From: Rs1 sp029027825
Lineage (GTDB): Bacteria > Pseudomonadota > Gammaproteobacteria > Pseudomonadales > Balneatricaceae
NCBI GenBank assembly: GCA_029027825.1
Contig: CP093399.1
Span: 124,001 to 188,000 of the forward strand
DNA: 64,000 nt
Direction of reading: 5' to 3'
Below, piece after piece: positions 26,619 to 35,132 of the stretch. The notes beneath the pieces are model-generated. The model made no database searches, was not told the DNA's origin, and saw nothing but the letters and a program-made list of their open reading frames with translations. The position numbers and the translations under genes are program-made. Each line of letters opens with the position of its first letter. Positions within the stretch are counted from its first letter, which is position 1.

Positions 26619-28457
26619 TTAGTGCAGTTTCAATTCAAAGTGTACTTCATCTTGATCTTGGCGAACAATACAGAAATTGAATGCTAAGAAAATATTTTGC
26701 ATCGGTTTATTATCGCGACGTGTATAGGCGAGTACAGCATCTATATCGCGCTGCTCGGCAATGTTAATTAACCATTGCAGTAGCGTCCTGGCCATCCCTT
26801 TGCCCTGTTGTTCTTCGCGCACCACAAACGCCACTTCAACCTGTCGATTCGGCTTAGATTCGGTTGGTGGAATTAAGTAGTAGCGCCCAACCGCATGTAT
26901 GGTCTCTTGCGGCCCATTTTTACTGGTAATACACAGTGCAATATCTTTACTTTGATCAACCGCTACCAAACTTGAAGATGTCTCTCGTGACATCCGAGTA
27001 GGCCGATAGTTATAGCGCATTAATAACGTTTCTTTTTTGTGCGAGTAAAAGAACTCTTGTATATGGCGCTCATCAGAAGGAGCCAAAGGACGCAATACAT
27101 AAGACTGATTAGCTAAGCAGAGCTTTTTAACCGATACTTTACCTAGTTCAGGGATAGGTTTAGGGGATTGTAATTGGTAGTGGGGAACGCGCATGTGTTT
27201 GCGGACTTGGCTGAGCAGTTCGTCTCTAAATTTTGGATGGGCAACTTTGATCAATTCCAGTGCCCTCTCGCGGATACTTTTTCCTCTCAGCGTCGCTATA
27301 CCATATTCAGTCACCACGTAATGCACATCGCCGCGCGACGTAACCACTCCACTACCTTCAGTGATAAATGCAGTGATCTTAGAGACAGTACCATTTTTAG
27401 CCGTGGAAGGCAGCGCAATAATAGGTTTGCCACCTTTGCTCATCGAGGCACCGCGAATAAAATCAACTTGACCACCGATGCCACTGTAAAACTGATAGCC
27501 TATTGAATCGGAAACAACTTGGCCGGTTAAATCAACCTCTATAGCACTATTTATCGAGACCATGTTGTCATTTTTAGCGATATTAACCGGTGAGTTAACG
27601 TACTCACTAGGATGAAACTCTATATGAGAATTGTGATCGACAAAGTCATATAATTTTTTGCTACCCATACAGAAACTGGTGATTATTTTTCCTTGATGGA
27701 AACTTTTTTTACGATTATTAACCACCCCGGATCTCACCAAATCGATTAAACTATCACTGAACATCTCCGTGTGAACACCTAGATCTTTATGGTCCTGCAA
27801 ATAACAGAGCACCGCATCTGGTATCTTTCCTATACCAAGCTGTAAAGTGTCGCCATCTTCAATGAGCAGTGAGACGTACTGGCCAATTTGTTCGGTTACT
27901 GGGTCTAGCTTAGCAGGGAATAGCTCGCTTATCGGTGCTGATATTTCAGTGCTAAAGTCGATTTCATCTATATGAATAAAAGCTTGGCCGTTAGTGACGG
28001 GCATTTGTGGATTGATTTGTGCGACCACAATTTTTGCCGATTTCGCCGCGGCGCTAACGATGTCTACTGATACCCCAAACGAGCAATAGCCGTAATCATC
28101 CGGTGGGCTGACCATAATCAGAGCCACATCTAAGGCCAGTATCTGATCCTGAAACAGTGAGGGAATCTCGGAAAGAAAGCAGGGTGTGTAATCAGCGTAA
28201 CCTGCGGCCACTTCATCCCTGACACCAGGTCCGAGAAACAGCGAGTTAATTTTAAACAGATCTCGGTACTCAGGTTGCGCCCAAATCGGAGTTTCTAAAG
28301 TGAGGATATGTACCAATTCAATATCGGCTAGGTTTTCTGCGCTATCAATTAACTGGCGCATTAAGGCGTGGGGAGCCGCCGCATTTGAGCCTATAAACAT
28401 GCGATTCCCCGAGACTAAGATTTTTTGCCAATCTAACTCTTGCACTACACTGTTCAC
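26619..28457 (-). CDS. Acetyl-CoA hydrolase/transferase fused to a GNAT acetyltransferase
   Basis: A 612-residue two-domain protein. Residues about 1-430 form an acetyl-CoA hydrolase / CoA-transferase with the catalytic Glu region LGVHTEMFSDSLIDLV (about 227-242), QLGIGKIPDAV ahead of it, and GIGGQVDFIRGA plus VVTEYGIATLRG towards its end. Residues about 450-612 form a GNAT acetyltransferase with the acetyl-CoA motif VREEQQGKGMARTLL. The fusion is a known architecture in proteobacteria. The first domain may bind or generate acyl-CoA that the second uses to acylate protein or small molecule, but this coupling is inference. The gene precedes the HDAC-like gene on the same strand. Confidence 0.92.
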   Translation of the reverse strand: MNSVVQELDWQKILVSGNRMFIGSNAAAPHALMRQLIDSAENLADIELVHILTLETPIWAQPEYRDLFKINSLFLGPGVRDEVAAGYADYTPCFLSEIPSLFQDQILALDVALIMVSPPDDYGYCSFGVSVDIVSAAAKSAKIVVAQINPQMPVTNGQAFIHIDEIDFSTEISAPISELFPAKLDPVTEQIGQYVSLLIEDGDTLQLGIGKIPDAVLCYLQDHKDLGVHTEMFSDSLIDLVRSGVVNNRKKSFHQGKIITSFCMGSKKLYDFVDHNSHIEFHPSEYVNSPVNIAKNDNMVSINSAIEVDLTGQVVSDSIGYQFYSGIGGQVDFIRGASMSKGGKPIIALPSTAKNGTVSKITAFITEGSGVVTSRGDVHYVVTEYGIATLRGKSIRERALELIKVAHPKFRDELLSQVRKHMRVPHYQLQSPKPIPELGKVSVKKLCLANQSYVLRPLAPSDERHIQEFFYSHKKETLLMRYNYRPTRMSRETSSSLVAVDQSKDIALCITSKNGPQETIHAVGRYYLIPPTESKPNRQVEVAFVVREEQQGKGMARTLLQWLINIAEQRDIDAVLAYTRRDNKPMQNIFLAFNFCIVRQDQDEVHFELKLH

Positions 28458-28572
28458 TGTGACTTTCCTCTACTTCCGTCAGGGTTGTCCGATAATAATC
28501 AGTTTAGTATCGCATGCTTCAATATTTAAGTAATTGATGTATATCCATGTCAATACAATAAAAAAAGTATTA

Positions 28573-28784
28573 GAGACCTCTGCATAACGTTGCGAGCGAA
28601 GGTGATACGAAGGTTATACAAGGCAAAAACCGGCGAAATAGCGGAGTCAGTGTGCCCCTCACTTTGGGTACAGTGTGTCCTTCTTTATGGGTCTTACAGG
28701 TGTGAATTAGCATGTTGAGCCGTTTTTTAACGCCGTATCACCGAGCGCAGTTATCATGCCCTCTGGGTAAGTTATGCAGAGGCT
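28573..28784 (-). mobile_element. Family-1 MITE-like element, long form, reverse orientation
   Basis: A 212-bp copy running GAGACCTCTGCATAACGTTG to GTTATGCAGAGGCT. It contains the inverted versions of both optional segments (CCTCACTTTGGGTACAGTGT and CATGCCCTCTGGGTAA). The right end has lost the exact TCTC, and no target duplication is clear. Confidence 0.8.
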
Positions 28785-28861
28785 ACTTAGCGTACAACAA
28801 TGACAAAATAGCCAACCGACATTTGTTGCAAATAAAAGACTGAGCTACAATCAGCCACAGA

Positions 28862-28907
28862 GAGACCTCGGCATAACGTTGCGTGTGCAGTCGTTATGCG
28901 AAGTCTC
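28862..28907. mobile_element. Family-1 mini element (46 bp)
   Basis: GAGACCTCGGCATAACGTTGCG followed directly by TGCAGTCGTTATGCGAAGTCTC. It is flanked by ACAGA and CCAGA, four of five bases equal. It lies 53 bp upstream of the GNAT start at 28961. Confidence 0.75.
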
Positions 28908-28960
28908 CCAGAGAACTGCAGCACCACACTCCATTATTATCGACCGGTTAAGAGGCCACT

Positions 28961-29452
28961 ATGTCCAACATCAACATCCGTACAGCATCGATAGACGACG
29001 CATCCACTATTCTGCACTTCATCACTGAACTAGCTATTTATGAAAAAGCAGAGGAGCAAGTGCTAGCCACTGTTGCAACCATCGAAACTAGTATCTTTAC
29101 CAAAGAATCCAATGTACATGCACTGATTTGCGAATTAAATGGTGAGCCAATTGGAATGGCTATTTATTTCTATAACTACTCCACTTGGCTGGCAAAAAAT
29201 GGTCTCTATTTGGAAGATTTATACGTCACCGAAAAACACCGCGGCATAGGTGCAGGGAAGAAAATTCTGCAACGTCTAGCCTCGATAGCGATCTCCAACA
29301 ACTGCGGAAGGTTTGAATGGAGTTGTCTAGATTGGAACACTCCCTCTAGAGACTTCTATACCTCGATTGGAGCGGTCGCTCAATTAGAGTGGGTTGGCTA
29401 TCGTATGAGCGGCGAACAATTGCGAAATTTTGCAGCCACTGTAAATAAATAG
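28961..29452 (+). CDS. GNAT acetyltransferase, diamine/spermidine acetyltransferase-like
   Basis: A 163-residue GNAT protein. The opening INIRTASIDDASTILHFITE, the acetyl-CoA pyrophosphate loop KHRGIGAGKKIL (about residues 93-104) and the ending SCLDWNTPSRDFYTSIGA closely follow the spermidine/spermine (SSAT-like) branch of the superfamily. In that branch, enzymes acetylate polyamines or thialysine. The substrate here is unproven. GAGGCCACT precedes the ATG. A family-1 mini element lies just upstream. Its position beyond the HDAC and CoA-transferase/GNAT genes makes a small acylation neighbourhood, although the strand differs. Confidence 0.9.
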   Translation: MSNINIRTASIDDASTILHFITELAIYEKAEEQVLATVATIETSIFTKESNVHALICELNGEPIGMAIYFYNYSTWLAKNGLYLEDLYVTEKHRGIGAGKKILQRLASIAISNNCGRFEWSCLDWNTPSRDFYTSIGAVAQLEWVGYRMSGEQLRNFAATVNK

Positions 29453-30324
29453 AAAGATAAACAGTAGCCAAGCCTGCATTTACATCTAGGAAAACTCTAA
29501 ATAAATCCCATATCTTCCCTGTGCGGCAGGGGTGTGTGCGACTTATTTAGAGGCTCCTTAAATTAGAGAGAGTCTCTATACCTGGTTAAATATCGTCACA
29601 ACACATTTATAACGTTCAACGACTCCGCGGCTAGCTCAACGTAATTTGTATTGATGCGGCTATTTGATTAGATCTATAAACCAATAATAATTAGCCCATT
29701 TATAGCCCCGTAAAAAGCGACCCACAATGGGGTTATCAGAACAAAGATCCCCTTATGTTCTTTCAAAATAATTGTTCTTCAACAGTTTGCGCGCATCGAT
29801 CCAGATCAGCAGATCAGCGTTGCCGAATCGGCTCAGGCTAAACTTATTTATGCATAGATCCAATCTAAGTCATTCTTTAAATTAATAAAACTTAATATAA
29901 ATTATCAGTAACTGAGTAGCTTACTATGCCGCTACTGTTTATTAAAACAGCCAATGTTTTAGCATTGGATAGGGTTGTATTAAATTTTTTTGATTCTTTA
30001 ACATTTAAAAATTTGTTATATACAAACTGCATACAATGTAGTATTTTTACTGTCGACATGATTTTGCAGTGCTTATTGCTACTTTTAATTTTAGCTAAAT
30101 AACATGCAAGGTCAGAAATTGATCGATTTAAAAATAATAACTATTAAGTCTCGCTGCAAAATAGCGTTTTATTCGAATCTTGTACCGATTCGAGATGAGC
30201 ACCACTAATAATGGGTATTCGATTGTGCGCAATAATACCTGATTTAATGGCCAGCTCAGATCAGTGTGTACTCGCAATAAACGGCTGTTTATGACTAGAG
30301 ACTAATTAATTTATAAGGGAACGA
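29453..30324. other. Long non-coding region upstream of the TRAP operon
   Basis: An 872-bp gene-free interval. Near its start, CTCTAAATAA (29495-29504) and TTATTTAGAG (29543-29552) form an inverted repeat, possibly a terminator or a small repeat. The rest is AT-rich and should carry the dctPQM promoter and regulator sites. No family-1 or family-2 copy is present. Confidence 0.5.
29495..29552. repeat. Small inverted repeat after the GNAT gene
   Basis: A 10-bp perfect inverted repeat CTCTAAATAA / TTATTTAGAG spans 58 bp and encloses a CCCTG/CAGGG stem. The outer edge GACTTATTTAGAGGCTCC resembles GACTTATTCAGAGGCTTC at 11921-11938. It may be a third, rarer repeat family or simply a terminator. 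Confidence 0.4.
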
Positions 30325-31404
30325 ATGATGAAATTACCAGCGTTTACTAAGGCCGCAATTCTTGCAACTAGCCTTTGTACTATTATAGCTTCGCAGTCTG
30401 TTAGTGCTGCTGAAATTACTTGGAAAATGCCTGCTGCGATATCTGAAGGATCATTTTTTTATAACAACTTTATGCAACGTTTTGCCGACAATGTCGCTGT
30501 GACAACTGGCGGCAAACTAGAAATTAAACCTTTTGGTGCTGGTGTAGTAGTTCCAGCCTTTAAAGTGTACGAAGCCGTGCAAGATGGCATCGTAGAAGCG
30601 GGCCATTCAACTCCTTCCTACTTAGTCAATCAAGATCCTACTAATGCCATTTTTGCTAGTTTCCCAGGCGGCATGTCAGGTATAGCAACGCTACATTGGT
30701 TATACAAAGGTGGCGGAGAAAAAATGCTCCAGGATTTCCGTCTTAAAGAAATGGGACTGCATTCTATTGTAGTTGGTGTCGGCACATCAGAAATATTAGC
30801 CCACTCAAACAAAGAAATTCGTACTACCGCTGATTTCAAAGGTCTGAAGTATCGCACTTCAGGTGCTTGGGCATCTGTGGTTAAAGATGTATTTGGTGGT
30901 GTACCGACAGTCGTTCCCGGTGGCGAAATTTATACTTTATTACAACGTAAAGGCGTGGACGCTATTGAGTGGTCAACCCCTGGCGCTAACTTAAGTGAAG
31001 GCTTTCATGAAGTAGCTCCTTATATCATCATGCCCGGTGTTCATCAGCCTTCTTTTGTTTGGGAAGTTGTTGTTAAAGAAGAAACTTGGCAGGCACTGCC
31101 TGATGCTTTGAAAAAACAAATTGAAGCAGCTGCCAAGCTGACTACTTTTGAAAGTTTTGCTGAATTTGGCGATGCCGATATAAAAGCAATGGCACTGTAT
31201 AAGAACAGCAAAGTGGAAATTATCCAGCTAGAGGACAAGGTCGTTGAAGAACTGCGTACTGCAGGACGCGATTGGGCGAAGGCTAAAGCGGCTGAAAAGA
31301 CTGCTGCTGGGGATCCTAGAATGCAGAAAATTCTTGACTCTTACCTAGCTTACCAAAAAAATTGGGCCGATAACTCTGGCTACTTAGTTCGTGACGGTAA
31401 ATAA
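30325..31404 (+). CDS. dctP: TRAP transporter solute-binding protein, DctP family
   Basis: A 359-residue periplasmic protein. Its N-terminal signal peptide (about residues 1-28, ending SVSAAEITW) is typical Sec type. DctP-family features include the FKGLKYRTSG segment (about 170-180), where the conserved Arg binds the ligand carboxylate, and the VDAIEWSTPGANLSEGF segment, typical of the alpha-keto-acid/lactate-like branch. A ligand such as a 2-oxo acid or hydroxy acid is therefore likely, but not proven. AAGGGAACGA lies before tandem ATG codons at 30325 and 30328. dctQ follows after 425 bp that include a family-1 mini element; such a gap is unusual for this operon. Confidence 0.93.
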   Translation: MMKLPAFTKAAILATSLCTIIASQSVSAAEITWKMPAAISEGSFFYNNFMQRFADNVAVTTGGKLEIKPFGAGVVVPAFKVYEAVQDGIVEAGHSTPSYLVNQDPTNAIFASFPGGMSGIATLHWLYKGGGEKMLQDFRLKEMGLHSIVVGVGTSEILAHSNKEIRTTADFKGLKYRTSGAWASVVKDVFGGVPTVVPGGEIYTLLQRKGVDAIEWSTPGANLSEGFHEVAPYIIMPGVHQPSFVWEVVVKEETWQALPDALKKQIEAAAKLTTFESFAEFGDADIKAMALYKNSKVEIIQLEDKVVEELRTAGRDWAKAKAAEKTAAGDPRMQKILDSYLAYQKNWADNSGYLVRDGK

Positions 31405-31829
31405 CCGCCCTAAGCTTGATTGAATTTATTGCTTAGAAACCTCTGCATAACGTTGCGAGCGCAGTAGTTATGCAGAGGTCTCGCTTAATCGGTAAGTTTA
31501 ATCGGTAAATGCGCAGAGCCTCCAAGGGAGTCTTAAACTTAGACACTCTGCCTTTTATTGAGTGCTTTTATACACGAAACCTAAGTCGATTTTTTTGTGA
31601 TGAAAGTACTTAATAACCGCAGCGTCAGCCATTCAACAATGGCAGTCAGCGCTGAATTACTCTCCCAAAAAGTTTACAAAATGTAAGCACTTTTATTATC
31701 AACAAAAAGCTTGGTAAAGCGTACGGTTTAGCCGAATAGAGATCAGATATTACTGAATAAATATATAATATCGCCTCTATTTCTAGTATCAACTTACCTT
31801 TTACCAAGCTCTTTAAAGGAGTGTTAGAT
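31405..31829. other. Gap within the TRAP operon
   Basis: A 425-bp spacer between dctP and dctQ. It contains the family-1 mini element at 31436-31482. The rest has no gene. A secondary promoter for dctQM is possible but not identified. AAAGGAG at 31815-31821 is the dctQ ribosome-binding site. Confidence 0.5.
31436..31482. mobile_element. Family-1 mini element (47 bp) between dctP and dctQ
   Basis: GAAACCTCTGCATAACGTTGCGAGCG joins directly to CAGTAGTTATGCAGAGGTCTC. It is flanked by exact 5-bp repeats GCTTA (31431-31435, 31483-31487). As RNA it forms a near-perfect 20-bp hairpin 31 bp after the dctP stop, so it could end or protect the dctP transcript. Confidence 0.88.
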
Positions 31830-32363
31830 GTGTTTCTAACCGCCATTGATCGTATCTCTGATCTATCTGCCTGGGTTGCCAAAGGCATGTTATTAGCCTT
31901 AATCGGCGCCATGATTTGGGAAGTTGCAGCTAGATATATATTTGATAGCCCAACACTATGGGCCTTCGATATTTCCTATATGCTAAATGGAACTATCTTC
32001 CTGTTAGGTGCAGGCTTTACCTTAAAAGCCGATGCCCACGTAAGAATCGATTTTTTATCTAGTGCACTACCACTAAAAGCTCAACAGTGGCTGAATGCCT
32101 TCTTTTACCTCTGTATTTTGCTTCCTGTATTCAGCGCTTTTGCCTACATTGCCAGTAAAAAAGCACTGCAGGCATTCACCACCTTAGAAGTGGAGAGCGT
32201 CAGCCCTTGGGCGCCTTTTGTCTGGCCTTTTTATTCAGTCATTGCGATTGGCCTCTGGGTGCTTGCACTACAGTTTATCGCGGATGGTATTCGCTATTTG
32301 CAACAACAAAAAATTCCCGGTGATCACAATGGTGAAATGGTTACTGATGAGGAGTCTCTATGA
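31830..32363 (+). CDS. dctQ: TRAP transporter small permease, DctQ family
   Basis: A roughly 177-residue membrane protein with four transmembrane helices, at about residues 15-35, 46-65, 88-108 and 128-150. The family signature is visible as IWEVAARYIFDSPTLWAFDISYML and GAGFTLKADAHVRIDFL in parts. Two GTG codons compete: at 31821, inside the AAAGGAG ribosome-binding site, and at 31830, eight bases after it. I prefer 31830. Its stop overlaps the dctM start by 4 bp (ATGA), so the two permeases are translationally coupled. Confidence 0.9.
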   Translation: MFLTAIDRISDLSAWVAKGMLLALIGAMIWEVAARYIFDSPTLWAFDISYMLNGTIFLLGAGFTLKADAHVRIDFLSSALPLKAQQWLNAFFYLCILLPVFSAFAYIASKKALQAFTTLEVESVSPWAPFVWPFYSVIAIGLWVLALQFIADGIRYLQQQKIPGDHNGEMVTDEESL

Positions 32364-33679
32364 TCGACCTAATCCCAATATTAATGTTCCCTGCACTGTT
32401 TTTACTTATTTTTGCAGGCTTACCGGTGGCCTTTTCACTGATTATCGTGGCTGTAGTTGCCGCGCTAATGGTGTTCGGCGACTTAGCCTTTTTACAGTTG
32501 TACGGTGCCATCTTATCGACTAGCTCAAATTTCATCCTTGCGGCCATCCCCCTGTTTGTTTTTATGGGTGCTGTATTAGAGCGCACTGGGATAGCGCTGC
32601 GACTATTTCAAAGTCTGCAACTTTGGGTAGGCGGCTGGCCCGGCGGTTTAGCTATAGCCACCATCTTAATGTGTGCCACCTTTGCCGCTGCCTCAGGCGT
32701 GGTCGGAGCGGTAGAAATTGTGGTCGGCTTAATGGCGATACCCGCCATGCAAAAGTACAAGTACAACGGCGGCTTAATCGCAGGTACTATCTGTGCCGGC
32801 GGCTCTCTTGGGACCATCATTCCCCCCTCTATCGTGGTGGTGGTTTACGCTTCGATTGCCCAGTTATCTATCGGCCAGCTCTTTGCCGCAACGATGTTTC
32901 CAGGGTTGTTGATGGTGGTCTTTTTTATCTTATATATCGTCTGTAGAGCGCTGCTTAAACCTAGTGATGCACCGAGAGTCAAAAGTGCAGAAATCGATAT
33001 GCCACTCGCTGATAAACTCATCATCACGGCGAAGGCGATGCTACCTCCACTGGCGTTAATATTTGCCGTGCTAGGTTCTTTGTTAGCAGGTGCTGCATCC
33101 CCAACTGAAGCGGCCTCCGTGGGGGCGTTGGGTGCGTTACTACTGGCTGCTATGTTTAAAGAGTTAAGCTACAAAAATTTAAAAGCAGCACTAGAAGTTA
33201 CCATTCGAGTGACGGCAATGATTATGCTAATCATAGTTGGCGGCACTATGTTTACCAGCTTGTTTGCCGTTTCCGGTGGCGGTGAGCTAGTGCGTGATTT
33301 AGTGAGTCATTTTGGTTTTGAGAAAACTGGCTTGATCATTTTCTTTCTAGCGATAGTGTTTGTGGCGGGTTTTGTATTAGATTGGATCTCCATCATTTTG
33401 ATCTGCATTCCTATCTTTACCCCTTTTATAAAAGCGGCCGGTATTGATCCTATTTGGTTCGCAATTATGGTGATGGTGGTTATTCAAACCTCCTACTTAA
33501 CCCCACCTATGGCGCCTTCGATTTTTTACTTGCGATCTATAGCGCCCAAAAGCTTAACCTACAAACACATGTATTGGGGCGTGCTTCCCTTCGTCTTAAT
33601 GCAATTACTGGTTCTGCTGGTGGTCGCGGTTTGGCCGGCAACAGCAACTTACCTACCTAGTATATTAGTTGGGTTGTAA
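32360..33679 (+). CDS. dctM: TRAP transporter large permease, DctM family
   Basis: A 439-residue inner-membrane protein with about 12-13 transmembrane helices, the standard DctM length and layout. Hallmarks are AIPLFVFMGAVLERTGIA, the GxxGxxIPPS motif (GGSLGTIIPPSIVVVVYA, about residues 148-165), the ASPTEAASVGALGALLLA segment and TPPMAPSIFYLR near the C-terminus. It forms the sodium-driven elevator channel with DctQ and receives substrate from DctP. It ends before a 15-bp perfect hairpin. Confidence 0.95.
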   Translation: MIDLIPILMFPALFLLIFAGLPVAFSLIIVAVVAALMVFGDLAFLQLYGAILSTSSNFILAAIPLFVFMGAVLERTGIALRLFQSLQLWVGGWPGGLAIATILMCATFAAASGVVGAVEIVVGLMAIPAMQKYKYNGGLIAGTICAGGSLGTIIPPSIVVVVYASIAQLSIGQLFAATMFPGLLMVVFFILYIVCRALLKPSDAPRVKSAEIDMPLADKLIITAKAMLPPLALIFAVLGSLLAGAASPTEAASVGALGALLLAAMFKELSYKNLKAALEVTIRVTAMIMLIIVGGTMFTSLFAVSGGGELVRDLVSHFGFEKTGLIIFFLAIVFVAGFVLDWISIILICIPIFTPFIKAAGIDPIWFAIMVMVVIQTSYLTPPMAPSIFYLRSIAPKSLTYKHMYWGVLPFVLMQLLVLLVVAVWPATATYLPSILVGL

Positions 33680-33685
33680 CTGATA

Positions 33686-33725
33686 CTAGAGCTGGCTGTT
33701 ACCTATTTCAAACAGCCAGCTCTAG
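33686..33725. terminator. Strong hairpin terminator after dctM
   Basis: CTAGAGCTGGCTGTT pairs perfectly with AACAGCCAGCTCTAG (15-bp stem, 10-base loop). It lies 6 bp after the dctM stop and before the convergent small gene, so it can serve both directions. The T-run is weak. Confidence 0.75.
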
Positions 33726-33762
33726 AACTATATCTACTTAAAATTCAGACCAGAGCTCCGAT

Positions 33763-34023
33763 TTAAGATGACTGGTTCAACAGTTGATTTCTTTGCCTCT
33801 TTAATCGAAAAATTTTATAGCCACCCCACACCATCAACACCACCCCAAAAATAAACATCCCATCCACAGTTGTGCTGTCATTGAGAAAGGCTAGAAAGGC
33901 ATCACCATCTGTATAAAATCTGGCGTAAACAGCAAGTAAAAAAATTGCTGTACCTGGCATATCTGCCAATCTTGCCACTAAAATCTTTTTGTCGATTGCT
34001 TGAATTGCCTGCTCTGTACTCAC
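33763..34023 (-). CDS. Small hypothetical membrane protein
   Basis: An 86-residue protein I do not recognise. Two hydrophobic segments at about residues 22-40 and 52-70 (MFIFGVVLMVWGGYKIF) flank an acidic loop. A basic Gln/Asn-rich tail follows. A GGGTGGATTAAAGTGAG context lies before the start. It converges on dctM and is not part of that operon. Its compact size, two clean helices and charged tail support a real gene. Confidence 0.6.
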   Translation of the reverse strand: MSTEQAIQAIDKKILVARLADMPGTAIFLLAVYARFYTDGDAFLAFLNDSTTVDGMFIFGVVLMVWGGYKIFRLKRQRNQLLNQSS

Positions 34024-34475
34024 TTTAATCCACCCGTAAAATTAAAAGACCGCTGATTTTACCTTTAGCCGACACAGATAGCGAGACTCTGCTTTAGCAA
34101 CAGCCAATGAGTAGGCACTCATTGGTTATACTAATAGTAGTTAAGCACCAGATAGCAACAGTGCAGCAAGCAGACTCAGCCCAAACACACCCTGAATAAA
34201 TCAATATATTTAAGATCAGCTATTGTCTAAACTTATCTGAAAAACGCGATATATAGCTGCTATACCGCGCGTCTGATTGCTTGAGACCTCTGCATAACTA
34301 CTGCGCTCAGTAAGGCGGCGTTAAAAACCGGCTCAATATGCTCATTTACACCTGTAATGCCCATAAAGAGGGGCACACTGTACCCAAAGTGAGGGGCATA
34401 CTAACTCCGCTATCTTGCCGATTTTTGCCTTGTCTTACCTTCGCTCGCAACATTATGCAAAGGTCTCTACTTATT
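34024..34475. other. Non-coding gap with a family-1 element
   Basis: Of this 452-bp gap, 185 bp are the family-1 element at 34283-34467, which ends 8 bp from the stop codon of the AhpD-like gene. Nothing else was recognised. Confidence 0.5.
34283..34467 (+). mobile_element. Family-1 MITE-like element
   Basis: A 185-bp copy with ends GAGACCTCTGCATAAC and ATTATGCAAAGGTCTC. It lacks the left optional segment but has the inner one (TACCCAAAGTGAGGGGCATA). The flanks TGCTT and TACTT match in four of five bases. Confidence 0.85.
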
Positions 34476-35015
34476 TTACAGCATGGCGATTAGTTCAGGG
34501 TTCGCCTCTGGCAAGGTCGTATGATTACTGTAGTTAGATAAGGTTTTAATAGTGACCACCACAATCAATTCAAAATACTGTTGTTTAGTGAAGCCTGCGG
34601 CGATAAATTCAGCTATTTCAGTCGAGTCCACCCAGCCGCGATTTTTTACCAGCGATCTTGTCAGCTTGGCAATGGCTTGGTCTTGAGGATCAATGATAGC
34701 TTCCTCGGTATTGAGTGCATCTAAACTCTGCTGATTTGCGCCTGATTTCTTACCTATAGCACGGTGCGCTACGGTACAAAAATCACAGTTGTTTTCCACA
34801 CTGCTCGCCAGCAGCGCAACTTGCAGTTGCGCTGCGCTAAAAGAACTTTCACTGAGTAATTCGTTTAGTTGCAGATAAGCTTTTATCGCGATAGGGGCCT
34901 CTGCCATGTAAGCAAATAAATTGGGAATGAAGCCATAGCCTTTTTGTATGCCCTGTAATAGTTCTTTGCGTTCTCCCTCGGTGTTTTCAGGGGTGTGAAA
35001 TGTAAAGTGTTGCAT
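34476..35015 (-). CDS. Carboxymuconolactone decarboxylase / AhpD-like protein
   Basis: A roughly 179-residue helical protein of the AhpD-like superfamily. The redox motif is present as ENNCDFCTVAHRA (Cys-X2-Cys with a following His), the peroxidase-type active site of AhpD-like alkylhydroperoxidases. FIPNLFAYMAEAPIAIKAYL near the N-terminus is a family hallmark. I start it at MQHFTF because GGAGATAGAC gives a ribosome-binding site there; a frame opening six codons earlier exists. It is divergent from an AraC regulator with a 117-bp spacer, so regulation by that protein is likely. The substrate is unknown. Confidence 0.88.
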   Translation of the reverse strand: MQHFTFHTPENTEGERKELLQGIQKGYGFIPNLFAYMAEAPIAIKAYLQLNELLSESSFSAAQLQVALLASSVENNCDFCTVAHRAIGKKSGANQQSLDALNTEEAIIDPQDQAIAKLTRSLVKNRGWVDSTEIAEFIAAGFTKQQYFELIVVVTIKTLSNYSNHTTLPEANPELIAML

Positions 35016-35132
35016 GTCTATCTCCATCGTCATGATTAGTTAGACTGTACTTTACTAGACTGTATGCGTACGATGAATGCTTTATAATGTGCTTAACAGG
35101 CTCTATCGTTCATAATAAAGGAATTTCATTCG

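Larger units (their letters stand above)
28458..28960. other. Divergent gap with two family-1 elements
   Basis: Between the CoA-transferase/GNAT gene and the next GNAT gene lie a long family-1 copy (28573-28784) and a mini copy (28862-28907). The remaining sequence is unremarkable. Confidence 0.6.

Noticed and set aside
32218..33027. Several alternative-frame reading frames over dctQ and dctM
   Set aside because: They are shadows of the TRAP permease genes; the dctQM frames have strong family matches and coupled start and stop.
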